A stretch of 64,000 nt of DNA from Roseovarius gaetbuli (GCF_900172365.1 NZ_FWFJ01000002.1:62001-126000), one strand, 5' to 3'; counted from the stretch's first letter, positions 9,873-18,772 are shown. Notes: generated by a model from the sequence alone, not told the origin. Numbers and translations are program-made.

Positions 9873-11189
9873 ATGGACCTTACCCAGTTCCAGACCTTCC
9901 GCGTGGCCGCCTGTGATCTCAACGGTCGCATGCGCGGCAAGCGCCTTCCCGCCAGCCACGCCAGTAAACTCGCCGATGGCAGCGTGCGCATGCCGCTGTC
10001 GTCGCTCAATGTCGATGTTTTCGGCGCCGATATCGAGAATTCTCCGCTGGTCTTTGAATCCGGCGATATCGACGGGCGGCTGATGCCGACCGATCGCGGC
10101 CCCGTGCCCCTGCCTTGGCTTGACGTGCCACAGGGCCTTGTGCCGATGGTCTTGCATAACGACGATGGCACACCGTTTGCGGGCGATCCGCGCCACGCGC
10201 TTGAGCGGGTGCTTGCCCGTTTTGCCGCGCGCGGTTGGACGGTCGATGCCGCAACCGAGCTTGAGTTCACCCTTGTCGACGACAGCGGGCGCAGCCTCAA
10301 GACCGTGCGTGACCCGCGCAGCGGGCGGCGGATGTCGGCCCCCGGCATCCTGTCGCTTGGCCAGATGGACGCCTTTGACGAATTCCTGAGCGCGCTTTAT
10401 TCGGCCGGCGCCGAGATGGAAATCCCGGTCGAGACCGCTGTCAGCGAGGCCGGAATCGGCCAGTTCGAGCTTACCCTGCACCACCAGACAGCCTTGCGCG
10501 CGGCCGATGATACCTGGCTTTTCAAGACCATGATCAAGGGCCTGGCGCGCAAACATGGCTTTGTCGCCACCTTTATGGCCAAGCCGTTCGAGGATGACAC
10601 CGGCAACGGCATGCATATGCATTTCTCTGTTCTCGACGCAGAGGGGCGCAACGTCTTTAACGACGGCACTGATGCGGGCACCGATTTGATGCGCGCGGCA
10701 GTGGCGGGCTGTATCGCGGCGATGCCGCCCTCAAGCCTGATCTTCGCGCCCAATGCCAATAGCTATACCCGGCTTGTGCCCGGCGCCCATGCGCCCACCG
10801 GCGCGGGCTGGGGCTATGAAAACCGCACCGTCGCGATCCGTATTCCGGGCGGGCCACCAGCTGCGCGCCGTATCGAGCACCGTGTCGCAGGCGGCGATAT
10901 CAACCCCTACCTGAGCTTTGCCGCCATCCTTGGCGCCGCGATCACCGGGATCGAAGAGGGCATGACCCCGCCGCCGCCGATCAGTGGCAATGCCTATGAG
11001 GTGGACCTGCCGCAACTTGCCCCCGATTGGCAGAGCGCGATTGATATCTTCGAGAGCGACCCGATGATCGCCAGGATATTTGACGCCGAACTTATCCGCA
11101 ATCTGGTGATGACCAAACGCCAGGAACTTGCGCGGATGGCGGAAATTCCCGAGGAACACCACTGGAAGACCTATCTCGATACGGTATAG
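9873..11189 (+). CDS. Glutamine synthetase-like enzyme (gamma-glutamylpolyamine synthetase type), first copy
   Basis: A 438-residue ATP-dependent ligase of the GlnA/PuuA superfamily, expected to join glutamate to an amine. It starts with a beta-grasp-like domain (CDLNGRMRGKRLP) and contains the catalytic GNGMHMHFSV segment and the ATP/substrate region around NANSYTRLVPGAHAPTG and WGYENRTVAIR. The adenylylation tyrosine segment of classical GlnA is not seen. ATG at 9873 gives the usual length; an in-frame GTG at 9843 is possible. First gene of a cluster with a class I amidotransferase, a second paralogue and an FAD oxidase, which resembles the Puu putrescine pathway. Confidence 0.85.
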   Translation: MDLTQFQTFRVAACDLNGRMRGKRLPASHASKLADGSVRMPLSSLNVDVFGADIENSPLVFESGDIDGRLMPTDRGPVPLPWLDVPQGLVPMVLHNDDGTPFAGDPRHALERVLARFAARGWTVDAATELEFTLVDDSGRSLKTVRDPRSGRRMSAPGILSLGQMDAFDEFLSALYSAGAEMEIPVETAVSEAGIGQFELTLHHQTALRAADDTWLFKTMIKGLARKHGFVATFMAKPFEDDTGNGMHMHFSVLDAEGRNVFNDGTDAGTDLMRAAVAGCIAAMPPSSLIFAPNANSYTRLVPGAHAPTGAGWGYENRTVAIRIPGGPPAARRIEHRVAGGDINPYLSFAAILGAAITGIEEGMTPPPPISGNAYEVDLPQLAPDWQSAIDIFESDPMIARIFDAELIRNLVMTKRQELARMAEIPEEHHWKTYLDTV

Positions 11190-11252
11190 CCTGATCCAGA
11201 CCCGGCCATATCCGCCGCCCTTGCAGCCACGCATCGGTCGGGTTAGGCTAAA

Positions 11253-11266
11253 TTTGATCAAATTAT
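11253..11266. promoter_or_regulatory. Putative operator, second TTTGATCAAA palindrome
   Basis: Identical to the 14-mer at 9798-9811; here the palindrome extends to 14 bp (AATTTGATCAAATT, 11251-11264) and ends 12 bp before the ATG of the amidotransferase gene. Two exact copies in front of two genes of one pathway suggest a shared repressor. Confidence 0.5.
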
Positions 11267-11275
11267 GAGAGCCCT

Positions 11276-11953
11276 ATGAAGATCGGAATTCTGAAAACCG
11301 GCCACGCCCCCGATATCGTGCTTGATGAGCTTGGCGATTACGAAGTGATGTTTGCCAATCTGCTTGCCGGACACGGGTTCGAGTTTGACGCCTATAACGT
11401 GGTCGATGGCGACTTTCCCAGTGGTCCCACGGCCGCCGATGGCTGGCTGATCACCGGCTCGAAACATGGCGCATATGAGGATCTGCCCTGGATCGCGCCG
11501 CTGGAACAGCTGATCCGCGAGATATATGCCGATGGCCGCCCGCTTGTCGGGGTCTGTTTCGGTCATCAGGTCATCGCGCAGGCGCTTGGCGGCACGGTCG
11601 AGAAATTCGACGGCGGCTGGTCGGTGGGCGTGACCGAATACGAGATCGAAGGCACGCGCCTGCCGCTGAATGCCTGGCATCAGGATCAGGTCACCACCCT
11701 GCCCGAAGGGGCAGAGGTCGTGGGATCAAGCGCGTTTTGCGAAAACGCGGCGCTGGTCTATGGTGACCGGATCTATACGATCCAGCCGCATCCCGAATTC
11801 ACCGCCACGATGGTGGATCGACTTATTCATCACCGTGGGCCCGGAAATGTGCCCGATGCCCTGCTCAAAGACGCGATGGAGCGACTGGACCAGCCGGTCG
11901 CAAATGCCGAAATAGCCAACCGAATGGCGACATTTTTCAAACGAGGTGCCTGA
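11276..11953 (+). CDS. Class I glutamine amidotransferase (possible gamma-glutamyl-product hydrolase)
   Basis: A 225-residue protein of the GATase1 (GuaA-like, C26-related) fold. The nucleophile is Cys94 in VGVCFGHQVIAQALGG and the His-Glu pair is in IQPHPEF. No synthetase domain is attached. Between two glutamine synthetase-like genes and an FAD oxidase its likely role is hydrolysis of a gamma-glutamyl intermediate, as PuuD does in E. coli putrescine catabolism; this is inferred from context. The stop lies one base before the ATG of the next gene, so the two are probably co-translated. Confidence 0.85.
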   Translation: MKIGILKTGHAPDIVLDELGDYEVMFANLLAGHGFEFDAYNVVDGDFPSGPTAADGWLITGSKHGAYEDLPWIAPLEQLIREIYADGRPLVGVCFGHQVIAQALGGTVEKFDGGWSVGVTEYEIEGTRLPLNAWHQDQVTTLPEGAEVVGSSAFCENAALVYGDRIYTIQPHPEFTATMVDRLIHHRGPGNVPDALLKDAMERLDQPVANAEIANRMATFFKRGA

Positions 11954-11954
11954 A

Positions 11955-13322
11955 ATGGCCGATCTGTCCAAAATTACCGATTCCCTGCCCGCCGCGGCGC
12001 AGGCCTATCTTGAGGGCCGTCGGCTTGACGAGGTTGAATGCATCATCTCCGACCTGCCCGGCATTGCGCGGGGCAAGGCGGTGCCGGCCTCGAAATTCGC
12101 GCGGCAGGATTATTTTCACCTGCCCGACTCGATCTTTTTTCAGACCATCACCGGCGATTGGGGCGAGGCCGCAGGCGAAGACGGCTTTATCGAGCGTGAC
12201 ATGATCCTCAAGCCGGACATGAGCACCGCCACCGCCGCGCCGTGGACTGCCGACTGGACGCTTCAGGTGATCCATGACGCCTATGATCGCGACCACACGC
12301 CGATCCCGTTTTCCCCGCGCAACGTGCTGCGCCGGGTGGTGCAGATGTACAAGGATCGCGGCATGAAACCCGTGGTCGCGCCCGAAATGGAATTTTTCCT
12401 CGTGGCGCGTAACATCGACCCGGCGCAGGAAATCAAGCCAATGATGGGCCGCTCTGGCCGCCCCGCCGCCGCGCGCCAGGCCTATTCGATGACCGCGGTC
12501 GACGAATTCGGCCCGGTGATCGACGACATCTATGACTTTGCCGAGGCGCAGGGTTTTGAGATTGACGGCATCACCCAGGAGGGTGGCGCCGGACAGCTTG
12601 AGATCAACCTGCGCCATGGCGACCCGATCAAGCTTGCCGATGAGGTGTTCTACTTCAAGCGCCTGATCCGCGAGGCCGCGCTGCGCCACGATTGCTTTGC
12701 CACCTTCATGGCCAAGCCGATCGAGGACGAGCCCGGCAGCGCCATGCATATTCACCACTCGATTCTGGATATCGAGACCGGACGCAACATCTTTGCCGGG
12801 CCGCAGGGCGGCGAGACGGATGCGTTCTTCCACTTTATCGGCGGCTTGCAGCGCCACCTGCCCTCGGCCATCGCGGTGATGGCGCCCTATGTGAATTCCT
12901 ATCGCCGTTACGTCAAGGATCACGCCGCGCCGATCAACCTTGCCTGGGGGCGCGACAACCGCACCACCGGCATCCGCGTGCCGCTGTCGGGGCCCGAAGC
13001 GCGCCGGGTGGAAAACCGCATGGCGGGCATGGACTGCAACCCATATCTTGGCATCGCGGCAAGCCTTGCCTGTGGTCTTTTGGGGATCATCAACGAAGAG
13101 CGCCCCGACAAGCAATTCAAGGGCGACGCCTATGCCGGGGATAGCGATATTCCCAACGTGATGGGCACGGCGCTTGACATGTTTGAAGAGGCAAAAGACC
13201 TGCACGCCATTCTCGGGCCGGAATTTGCAAGGGTTTACGGCATCGTGAAACGCACGGAATACGAGGAATTCCTTCAGGTCATCAGCCCGTGGGAACGCGA
13301 GCATCTGTTGCTGAACGTGTGA
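11955..13322 (+). CDS. Glutamine synthetase-like enzyme (gamma-glutamylpolyamine synthetase type), second copy
   Basis: A 455-residue paralogue of the gene at 9873. It carries PGIARGKAVPASKF near the N-terminus, the metal-binding VAPEMEFFLV segment, the catalytic PGSAMHIHHSI region and the nucleotide/glutamate segment NSYRRYVKDHAAP ... WGRDNRTTGIR. It lacks the adenylylation site of housekeeping GlnA. ATG at 11955 is preferred over GTG at 11946, which would overlap the previous gene. Two different ligases in one cluster suggest two amine substrates or a heteromeric enzyme. Confidence 0.87.
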   Translation: MADLSKITDSLPAAAQAYLEGRRLDEVECIISDLPGIARGKAVPASKFARQDYFHLPDSIFFQTITGDWGEAAGEDGFIERDMILKPDMSTATAAPWTADWTLQVIHDAYDRDHTPIPFSPRNVLRRVVQMYKDRGMKPVVAPEMEFFLVARNIDPAQEIKPMMGRSGRPAAARQAYSMTAVDEFGPVIDDIYDFAEAQGFEIDGITQEGGAGQLEINLRHGDPIKLADEVFYFKRLIREAALRHDCFATFMAKPIEDEPGSAMHIHHSILDIETGRNIFAGPQGGETDAFFHFIGGLQRHLPSAIAVMAPYVNSYRRYVKDHAAPINLAWGRDNRTTGIRVPLSGPEARRVENRMAGMDCNPYLGIAASLACGLLGIINEERPDKQFKGDAYAGDSDIPNVMGTALDMFEEAKDLHAILGPEFARVYGIVKRTEYEEFLQVISPWEREHLLLNV

Positions 13323-13330
13323 CGCCGCTC

Positions 13331-13359
13331 GCATGAGTATTTGAGCCAAGAAGAAGCCC
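13331..13359 (-). repeat. TTCTTCTTGG-type interspersed motif, copy 1
   Basis: On the minus strand this reads GGGCTTCTTCTTGGCTCAAA followed by TACTCATGC. It ends exactly at the ATG of the oxidase gene. Near-identical stretches occur on the plus strand at 33852-33875 and 51010-51036. On the plus strand here the stretch also supplies the AAGAAG purine run before the start codon. Confidence 0.5.
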
Positions 13360-14664
13360 ATGAACCTGCTTTATGCCAATGACCGTCGCGGCGAGTATCC
13401 ACAAAGCTGGTACGCGGCGAGCGCGACGCCCCTGCCCGCATTTGCGCCGCTGAAGGGGCGCGGGCGGGCGGATGTCTGCGTGATTGGCGGCGGCTATACC
13501 GGGCTTTCGGCGGCGCTGCATCTGGCCGAGGCGGGCATGGATGTGGTGCTTTTGGAGGCGCAGCGCGTCGGCTTTGGCGCCTCGGGGCGCAATGGCGGGC
13601 AGTTGGGCAGCGGTCAGCGGATGGAGCAGACCGGGCTTGAGCGCCTGGTCGGGCGCGACGATGCCGCAAAGCTCTGGGGGCTGGCCGAAGAGGCCAAGGA
13701 CTTGATCAAGTCGCTGGTGGCAAAGCACAAGATCGACTGTCATCTCAAGCCAGGCGTGGCGCATGCCTGTTTTTCGCCGCGCGAGGTGAAGGACGAGCAT
13801 GGCTATGCCGAACATCTGTCCCGGATCTATGGCTATGATCAGATCGAGACTCTCGATCATGACGCGATGCAGGCGATCTGTCCGTCCCCGGCCTATAAGG
13901 GCGGCACTCTGGATATGGGGGCGGCGCATTTACACCCTTTGTCTTATGCGATCGGGTTGGCCCGCGCGGCGGCGGCGGCGGGCGTGCGCATTCACGAGGG
14001 ATCGGCGGTGCATCACATCACCCGCGGCGCCCGCGTCAAAGTCGCAACCGATGCCGGGGCTATTGAGGCCGACCACGTGATCCTCGCTTGCAACGGCTAT
14101 CTTGGCGGGCTTGATCGCAAGGTGGCCGCACGGGTGATGCCGATCAACAATTTCATCGCCGCCACCCGCCCGCTTGACGATGAGGTCGCGCGCGTTCTGA
14201 CCCGCGATATCGCCGTGGCCGATACCAAATTCGTGGTGAATTATTTCCGCCTGAGCCATGACAAGCGCCTGCTGTTCGGCGGCGGCGAAAGCTATGGCTA
14301 CAGGTTTCCGCGCGACATTGCGGCGACCGTGCGCAAGCCGATGGTCGAGATTTTCCCCCACCTGCGCGATGTCGAGATCGACTATGCCTGGGGCGGCACG
14401 CTGGCGATCACCATGAAGCGGATGCCCTATCTGGCACGGGTCGCGCCCAACATGCTCTCGGCCTCGGGATACTCCGGGCATGGTGTGGGAACAGCGACCC
14501 ATGCCGGCAAATTGATGGCAAACGCCATTCTGGGCCAGGCGGCCGGGTTTGACACCATGACACGCGTCCCCACGCCAAGTTTTCCCGGCGGCGCGGCGCT
14601 GCGCTCGCCGCTTTTGGTGATGGCCATGACCTGGTTTTCCTTGCGCGATCGCCTGGGCGTGTAA
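13360..14664 (+). CDS. FAD-dependent oxidoreductase (gamma-glutamylputrescine oxidase-like)
   Basis: A 434-residue flavoenzyme of the D-amino acid oxidase (DAO) family. The dinucleotide motif is VIGGGYTGLSAALHLAEAG at about residues 44-62, followed by GFGASGRNGGQL, a hallmark of the PuuB/OrdL group, and a C-terminal FAD contact in SASGYSGHGVGTATHAGKL. It should deaminate an amine, probably the gamma-glutamyl amine made by the neighbouring synthetases, releasing an aldehyde, ammonia and peroxide. No aldehyde dehydrogenase gene is in the cluster. A terminator follows. Confidence 0.87.
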   Translation: MNLLYANDRRGEYPQSWYAASATPLPAFAPLKGRGRADVCVIGGGYTGLSAALHLAEAGMDVVLLEAQRVGFGASGRNGGQLGSGQRMEQTGLERLVGRDDAAKLWGLAEEAKDLIKSLVAKHKIDCHLKPGVAHACFSPREVKDEHGYAEHLSRIYGYDQIETLDHDAMQAICPSPAYKGGTLDMGAAHLHPLSYAIGLARAAAAAGVRIHEGSAVHHITRGARVKVATDAGAIEADHVILACNGYLGGLDRKVAARVMPINNFIAATRPLDDEVARVLTRDIAVADTKFVVNYFRLSHDKRLLFGGGESYGYRFPRDIAATVRKPMVEIFPHLRDVEIDYAWGGTLAITMKRMPYLARVAPNMLSASGYSGHGVGTATHAGKLMANAILGQAAGFDTMTRVPTPSFPGGAALRSPLLVMAMTWFSLRDRLGV

Positions 14665-14697
14665 TCCACCCTTGTTTTGCGAAATGGCAACACCTTG

Positions 14698-14727
14698 CCC
14701 CGCGCCATTCCGGCCGCGGGTTTTTCT
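14698..14727 (+). terminator. Rho-independent terminator after the oxidase gene
   Basis: CCCGCG (14698-14703) pairs with CGCGGG (14715-14720), followed by TTTTTCTTT. It closes the putrescine-type cluster. Confidence 0.65.
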
Positions 14728-14798
14728 TTGGCTTTTTGCTACTTTCCCAGGATATACATTTATAAAATCCGAAGCTTACTTTCAGGAAAGCCGAATAC

Positions 14799-16010
14799 AT
14801 GACCCTATCCCCCAATGTTTATGACGCCGAACCGATCCCCGAAGCCGCCCGCGCCGAGGTCGACAGGATGCTGAAATCGGGTGATCTGTTTCGCTATACA
14901 GCGCCGGAAAATGCCCCCGTTACCCTGCTTGAGGCAGAGTTTGCGGCTTTGCTTGGCGCGAAATACGCCTTGGCGGTCTCATCCTGTTCGGCGGCGCTTT
15001 TCCTGTCGCTCAAGGCGCTTGGCCTGCCGCGTGACGCGCGGGTTCTGATCCCGGCCTTTACCTTTGCCGCAGTGCCCTCGTCGGTGGTTCACGCCGATTG
15101 CGTGCCGGTGCTCTGCGAGGTGGGTGAGAATTACCGCATTGACATCAAGGACTTCGAGGCGCGCCTTGCGGATAAGATCAGCGCCGTCATCATCAGCCAC
15201 ATGCGCGGACACACCTCGGACATGGATGCGATCCTTGCCCTTTGCGATGCGCGCGGCATTCCGGTGATCGAGGATGCGGCGCATTCGCTTGGCACCACAT
15301 GGAACGGGCGCAACATCGGCACGCTGGGGCGGATCGGCTGTTTCAGCTTTCAGTCCTACAAGATGGTCAATGCCGGCGAGGGCGGCATAATGATCACCGA
15401 TGACGCCGATCTTATTGCCCGCGCCGTGATCATGTCGGGCGCTTATGAGCACAACTGGGCCAAGCATATTGCCACCCCCGACCCCTTGCTTGAGGCGGCC
15501 TTCGCGCGCGCGCAGAACAAGTTTCCGCTTTATAATCTGCGGCTTAACAATCTGTCGGCCGCGATCATCCGCCCACAGCTTTCCGAACTTGCCCGCCGTG
15601 TCAGCCAGGGGCGCAGAAATCACGACTATGTCGCCGAGCGTCTGAACCTGTCGCCTTGGCTGAGCGTTCCGCCAAAACTCGGCCCGGAAGAGCGGGCCCC
15701 GGATTCGATCCAGTTCAACCTTGTCGGGCTCAGCGATGAGCAAACCCGCGCCTTTGCCGATGCCGCCTCTGCGCGCGGCGTCAAGGTTCAGGTGTTCGGG
15801 CAAAACGTCGATAACGCCCGCGCCTTCTGGAACTGGCAATTCATTCCCGGTGAGACGCCCCATCTGCCGCAGACGCGTGCGATGCTGATGCGGGCCTGTG
15901 ATACGCGCCTGCCCGCGCGGCTGAGCATGCCCGAGTTGGACATAATTTCCGACGCGCTTGTCAGTGCCGCAGAGGATGTGATGGGCGTTGCGCGCGCCTA
16001 CGGCACTTAA
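14799..16010 (+). CDS. DegT/DnrJ/EryC1/StrS family PLP-dependent aminotransferase
   Basis: A 403-residue enzyme of the sugar aminotransferase class. Landmarks are SSCSAALFLSLKALG, the EDAAHSLGTTWNG segment holding the PLP aspartate, and Lys188 in FSFQSYKMVNAGEGG, which forms the Schiff base. Members usually transfer an amino group to a nucleotide-linked keto sugar, but no sugar-biosynthesis genes are adjacent, so the substrate is open. It is a lone gene between two terminators. Confidence 0.85.
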   Translation: MTLSPNVYDAEPIPEAARAEVDRMLKSGDLFRYTAPENAPVTLLEAEFAALLGAKYALAVSSCSAALFLSLKALGLPRDARVLIPAFTFAAVPSSVVHADCVPVLCEVGENYRIDIKDFEARLADKISAVIISHMRGHTSDMDAILALCDARGIPVIEDAAHSLGTTWNGRNIGTLGRIGCFSFQSYKMVNAGEGGIMITDDADLIARAVIMSGAYEHNWAKHIATPDPLLEAAFARAQNKFPLYNLRLNNLSAAIIRPQLSELARRVSQGRRNHDYVAERLNLSPWLSVPPKLGPEERAPDSIQFNLVGLSDEQTRAFADAASARGVKVQVFGQNVDNARAFWNWQFIPGETPHLPQTRAMLMRACDTRLPARLSMPELDIISDALVSAAEDVMGVARAYGT

Positions 16011-16032
16011 GGCGGCTCAATCAGAGCAACAC

Positions 16033-16067
16033 AAAAGGCCGCCTGCATCCCCGCAGGCGGCCTTTTT
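16033..16067. terminator. Bidirectional rho-independent terminator
   Basis: A perfect 14-bp inverted repeat (16033-16046 with 16053-16066) with A run before and T run after. It separates the convergent DegT-type aminotransferase and yceI genes. Confidence 0.9.
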
Positions 16068-16094
16068 CCGTGAGTGGTCAACAAGCCGGATGGC

Positions 16095-16670
16095 TTATTC
16101 GGCCTGCCCTGCTTCGATCGAGATTTTCACGTCGATTTCGTCGCTGACATAGGGCGCGAATTTGTCGACACCAAAGTCTGAGCGCAGCAAGGTGGTGGTG
16201 GCGTCAAACCCCATCCACGGCTTGCCGTTCATCGGGTGCGCCTCAAGGCTCTGGTTCAGGGTGGCGTCGAGGGTAACGGCTTTGGTCACGCCGTTCATCG
16301 ACAGATCGCCGGTGATTTTGGCCGTATTGTCGCCGGTCACTTCGATGGCGGTCGAGGTGAAGGTAACCATGTCGCCCTCAGAGGCGCCAAAGAAATCCTC
16401 GGTCATGAAATGATCAAAGCGCTTTTGCCAGCCGGTCATCATCGACATCAAAGGCATCGACACAGAGACGGACGACGCGGCAGGATCTTCGGCATCAAAG
16501 CTGATCGCGCCTTCAAAGCCCGCGAACATGCCGTAGGTTGTCGAGAAACCGAGGTGGTTATAGGAAAACACCACCTGGCTGTGGCTCGGGTCCAATGTGT
16601 AGGTCTGCGGAGCAGCAAGCGCCCCGGTCGTGGTCAGGGCAAGAGCCGCTGCGATCAAAGTCTGTTTCAT
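16095..16670 (-). CDS. YceI family periplasmic lipid-binding protein
   Basis: A 191-residue protein with a Sec signal peptide (MKQTLIAAALALTTTGALA, cleaved before APQTYTLDP). The mature part is the lipocalin-like YceI barrel: TYTLDPSHSQVVFSYNHLG at its start and FDATTTLLRSDFGVDKF toward its end are diagnostic. Family members bind polyisoprenoid or similar amphiphilic molecules in the periplasm. ATG at 16670 has GGAGG at a good distance; the upstream in-frame extension lacks one. A perfect 7-bp inverted repeat lies 26 bp upstream and may be an operator. Confidence 0.92.
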   Translation of the reverse strand: MKQTLIAAALALTTTGALAAPQTYTLDPSHSQVVFSYNHLGFSTTYGMFAGFEGAISFDAEDPAASSVSVSMPLMSMMTGWQKRFDHFMTEDFFGASEGDMVTFTSTAIEVTGDNTAKITGDLSMNGVTKAVTLDATLNQSLEAHPMNGKPWMGFDATTTLLRSDFGVDKFAPYVSDEIDVKISIEAGQAE

Positions 16671-16695
16671 AATCAAAAGCCTCCAGGCGAGAAAC

Positions 16696-16714
16696 GTACA
16701 AGTCATGCTTGTAC
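16696..16714. promoter_or_regulatory. Palindromic operator candidate upstream of yceI
   Basis: GTACAAG (16696-16702), TCATG spacer, CTTGTAC (16708-16714): a perfect 19-bp inverted repeat with 5-bp spacer, 26 bp before the yceI start. The form suits a dimeric repressor such as a MarR or GntR protein; the regulator is not identified. Confidence 0.4.
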
Positions 16715-16789
16715 ACCTCGCCCCGGCGGCCCCAAATCACAATTGCGTAGATTCAAACAGAGGCTGTGGACTGGCGAACACTCGCCGGT

Positions 16790-17299
16790 TCAGGCGGCAA
16801 AGCTCAACGCGCGGCGCAGGGCGCGTTCGGTCGCACGGTCGTTCACTGGCAAGGCCACGATCTGGCGACCCGAGAAATCGCGCGCTGTCAGAACCTGATC
16901 ACGCAGGGACAGTTCCGCCAGATCATCAAGCTCATGCACCGCAACCCGGCGCGTGCGCCCGTCGATTCCGGTCTCTATCACCCGAAGCTGACGGCGCTTG
17001 GTGTCGATCTGCACCTCGGGCGCGATGTCTTCGGGGTCGAGCGTTGAAAAGCACATCGCGCCGACACAGAACAGGGAGACGGAAAAGACCAGCTTGATCA
17101 ACATCATCGCCGCGTCATTCGCCCCCGCCGACACCAGCCAGACGCCCGCCGCGGAGAGCAAGAGAACACTTCCGAGGAAGCCCTTGGCAGCACGACGAAG
17201 ATCCGTCTTTTTCGCCTTGTCCTCGGACGTCGTGGTGCTGTCATGAAAGCTGTGGGGCGCGTGCTTGAAATCACGCGGCAGATCCGGCAAGGCAACCAT
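16790..17299 (-). CDS. Conserved membrane protein, unknown function
   Basis: A 169-residue protein with a hydrophilic N-terminus (about 45 residues), two transmembrane helices (GFLGSVLLLSAAGVWLVSAG and AMMLIKLVFSVSLFCVGAM), and a C-terminal domain of about 85 residues with a regular hydrophobic pattern (PEVQIDTKRRQLRVIE ... DQVLTARDFSGRQIVALPV). The C-terminal part looks like a small cytoplasmic beta-rich domain. ATG at 17299 is preceded by AAAGGAT. It is divergent from the rpsF operon. I do not recognise a named family. Confidence 0.65.
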   Translation of the reverse strand: MVALPDLPRDFKHAPHSFHDSTTTSEDKAKKTDLRRAAKGFLGSVLLLSAAGVWLVSAGANDAAMMLIKLVFSVSLFCVGAMCFSTLDPEDIAPEVQIDTKRRQLRVIETGIDGRTRRVAVHELDDLAELSLRDQVLTARDFSGRQIVALPVNDRATERALRRALSFAA

Positions 17300-17531
17300 G
17301 TCTTTATCCTTTCCACTCGAACAGTTACAAATTGGCCGCGAAAAGTGCCGTAAATGGGGCAAGCTCAAGGCATTCCTTCGACCCGGTCAAACCGGCTTGC
17401 GCGTCGACCACATCCATCGTATACGCGCCGGACCTTTCGCAATCGTTATGCACCGCGCAGTCTCTCGTGGATGGGCCGCGAAAGGGTCTTGCCCCTCCTA
17501 TGAAATGCGCCTTGATAGAAATGGAGAAAAC

Positions 17532-17885
17532 ATGCCGCTATATGAGCATGTCATGATCGCGCGCCAGGACCTGTCCAACGCGCAAGCCGAAGGCCTTGTT
17601 GAACATTTCGGCGCCGTGCTGACCGACAATGGCGGCACACTCGTTGAAAGCGAGTACTGGGGCGTCAAGACGATGGCCTACAAGATCAACAAAAACCGCA
17701 AGGGCCACTATGCCTTTCTGAAAACCGACGCACCGTCGTCGGCGGTTCAGGAGATGGAGCGCCTGATGCGCCTGCATGATGATGTGATGCGCGTTCTGAC
17801 CATCAAGGTCGACGAGCATGCCGAGGGCCCCTCGGTCCAGATGCAGAAGCGTGAAGAACGTGGCGAACGCCGCGAGCGCCGTTAA
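17532..17885 (+). CDS. rpsF: 30S ribosomal protein S6
   Basis: A 117-residue ribosomal protein starting MPLYEHVMIARQDLS, with the S6 core segment WGVKTMAYKINKNRKGHY and a basic tail (KREERGERRERR). It pairs with S18 in the 30S platform. The first gene of rpsF-rpsR-rplI; the open frame extends further upstream but the family start is the ATG at 17532, preceded by GGAGAAAAC. Confidence 0.98.
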   Translation: MPLYEHVMIARQDLSNAQAEGLVEHFGAVLTDNGGTLVESEYWGVKTMAYKINKNRKGHYAFLKTDAPSSAVQEMERLMRLHDDVMRVLTIKVDEHAEGPSVQMQKREERGERRERR

Positions 17886-17914
17886 TCCATCACTTGAAGA
17901 AAGGACTATAACCA

Positions 17915-18142
17915 ATGGCTACCAAACCGTTTTTCCGTCGCCGCAAGGTCTGCCCCTTCTCGGGTGATGATGCGCCGAAAATCGACTATAAAGACACGCG
18001 CCTGCTGCAACGCTACATCTCTGAGCGTGGCAAGATCGTGCCGTCCCGCATCACCGCAGTCTCGGCTAAAAAGCAGCGTGAACTGGCCCGTGCCATCAAA
18101 CGTGCCCGCTTTCTCGCCCTGCTGCCCTATGCCGTGAAATAA
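17915..18142 (+). CDS. rpsR: 30S ribosomal protein S18
   Basis: A 75-residue protein with [14 protein letters not shown] at the N-terminus and the S18 signature [20 protein letters not shown]. It binds next to S6. It lies 29 bp after rpsF and 12 bp before rplI, each with its own ribosome site, so the three genes form one operon. Confidence 0.98.
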   Translation: MATKPFFRRRKVCPFSGDDAPKIDYKDTRLLQRYISERGKIVPSRITAVSAKKQRELARAIKRARFLALLPYAVK

Positions 18143-18154
18143 GGAGACATTGAT

Positions 18155-18772
18155 ATGCAAGTGATCCTTCTTGAACGCGTGGCCAAGCTTGGCCAGATGG
18201 GCGAAGTCGTTGACGTAAAGCCCGGCTTTGCGCGAAACTATCTTCTGCCGCAGCGCAAGGCGCTCTCGGCTTCGGCCAAGAACATCGAAGACTTCGCGAA
18301 CCGCAAATCGCAGCTTGAGGCACAAAACCTCGAGACCCGCAAAGAAGCCGAAGCCATGGCGGACAAGCTGAACGGTCAGCAGTTCATCGTGATTCGCCAG
18401 GCCTCTGACAGCGGCGCGCTTTATGGCTCGGTCAGCACCCGTGACGCGGCCGACTCGGCAACCGAGAACGGCTTTACCGTCGAGCGCAAGCAAGTCGCGC
18501 TGACCAGCCCGATCAAATACCTGGGTCTTCATGACGTACTCGTCACGCTGCACCCCGAGGTCGAGGCGACCATCGTGCTCAACGTTGCGCGCTCTACCGA
18601 AGAGGCCGAGCTTCAGGCGTCTGGTAAATCCATTCAGGATGCCGCCGCAGAAGCCGAACAAGCCGCCGATTTTGAAATCGCGGAACTGTTCGAGGATATC
18701 GGCGCAGCCGCATCTGACGACGATGATCTGGCCGATGTTGCCCATAGCGCCGCATCGGACGACGACACCTAA
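18155..18772 (+). CDS. rplI: 50S ribosomal protein L9 with acidic C-terminal extension
   Basis: A 205-residue protein. The N-terminal domain ([32 protein letters not shown]) is the rRNA-binding L9 domain, followed by the long helix and the C-terminal domain to about residue 150. It is about 55 residues longer than the E. coli protein because of an acidic, alanine-rich tail rich in Asp (for example [10 protein letters not shown]). Such tails are frequent in alphaproteobacterial L9. Confidence 0.97.
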   Translation: MQVILLERVAKLGQMGEVVDVKPGFARNYLLPQRKALSASAKNIEDFANRKSQLEAQNLETRKEAEAMADKLNGQQFIVIRQASDSGALYGSVSTRDAADSATENGFTVERKQVALTSPIKYLGLHDVLVTLHPEVEATIVLNVARSTEEAELQASGKSIQDAAAEAEQAADFEIAELFEDIGAAASDDDDLADVAHSAASDDDT

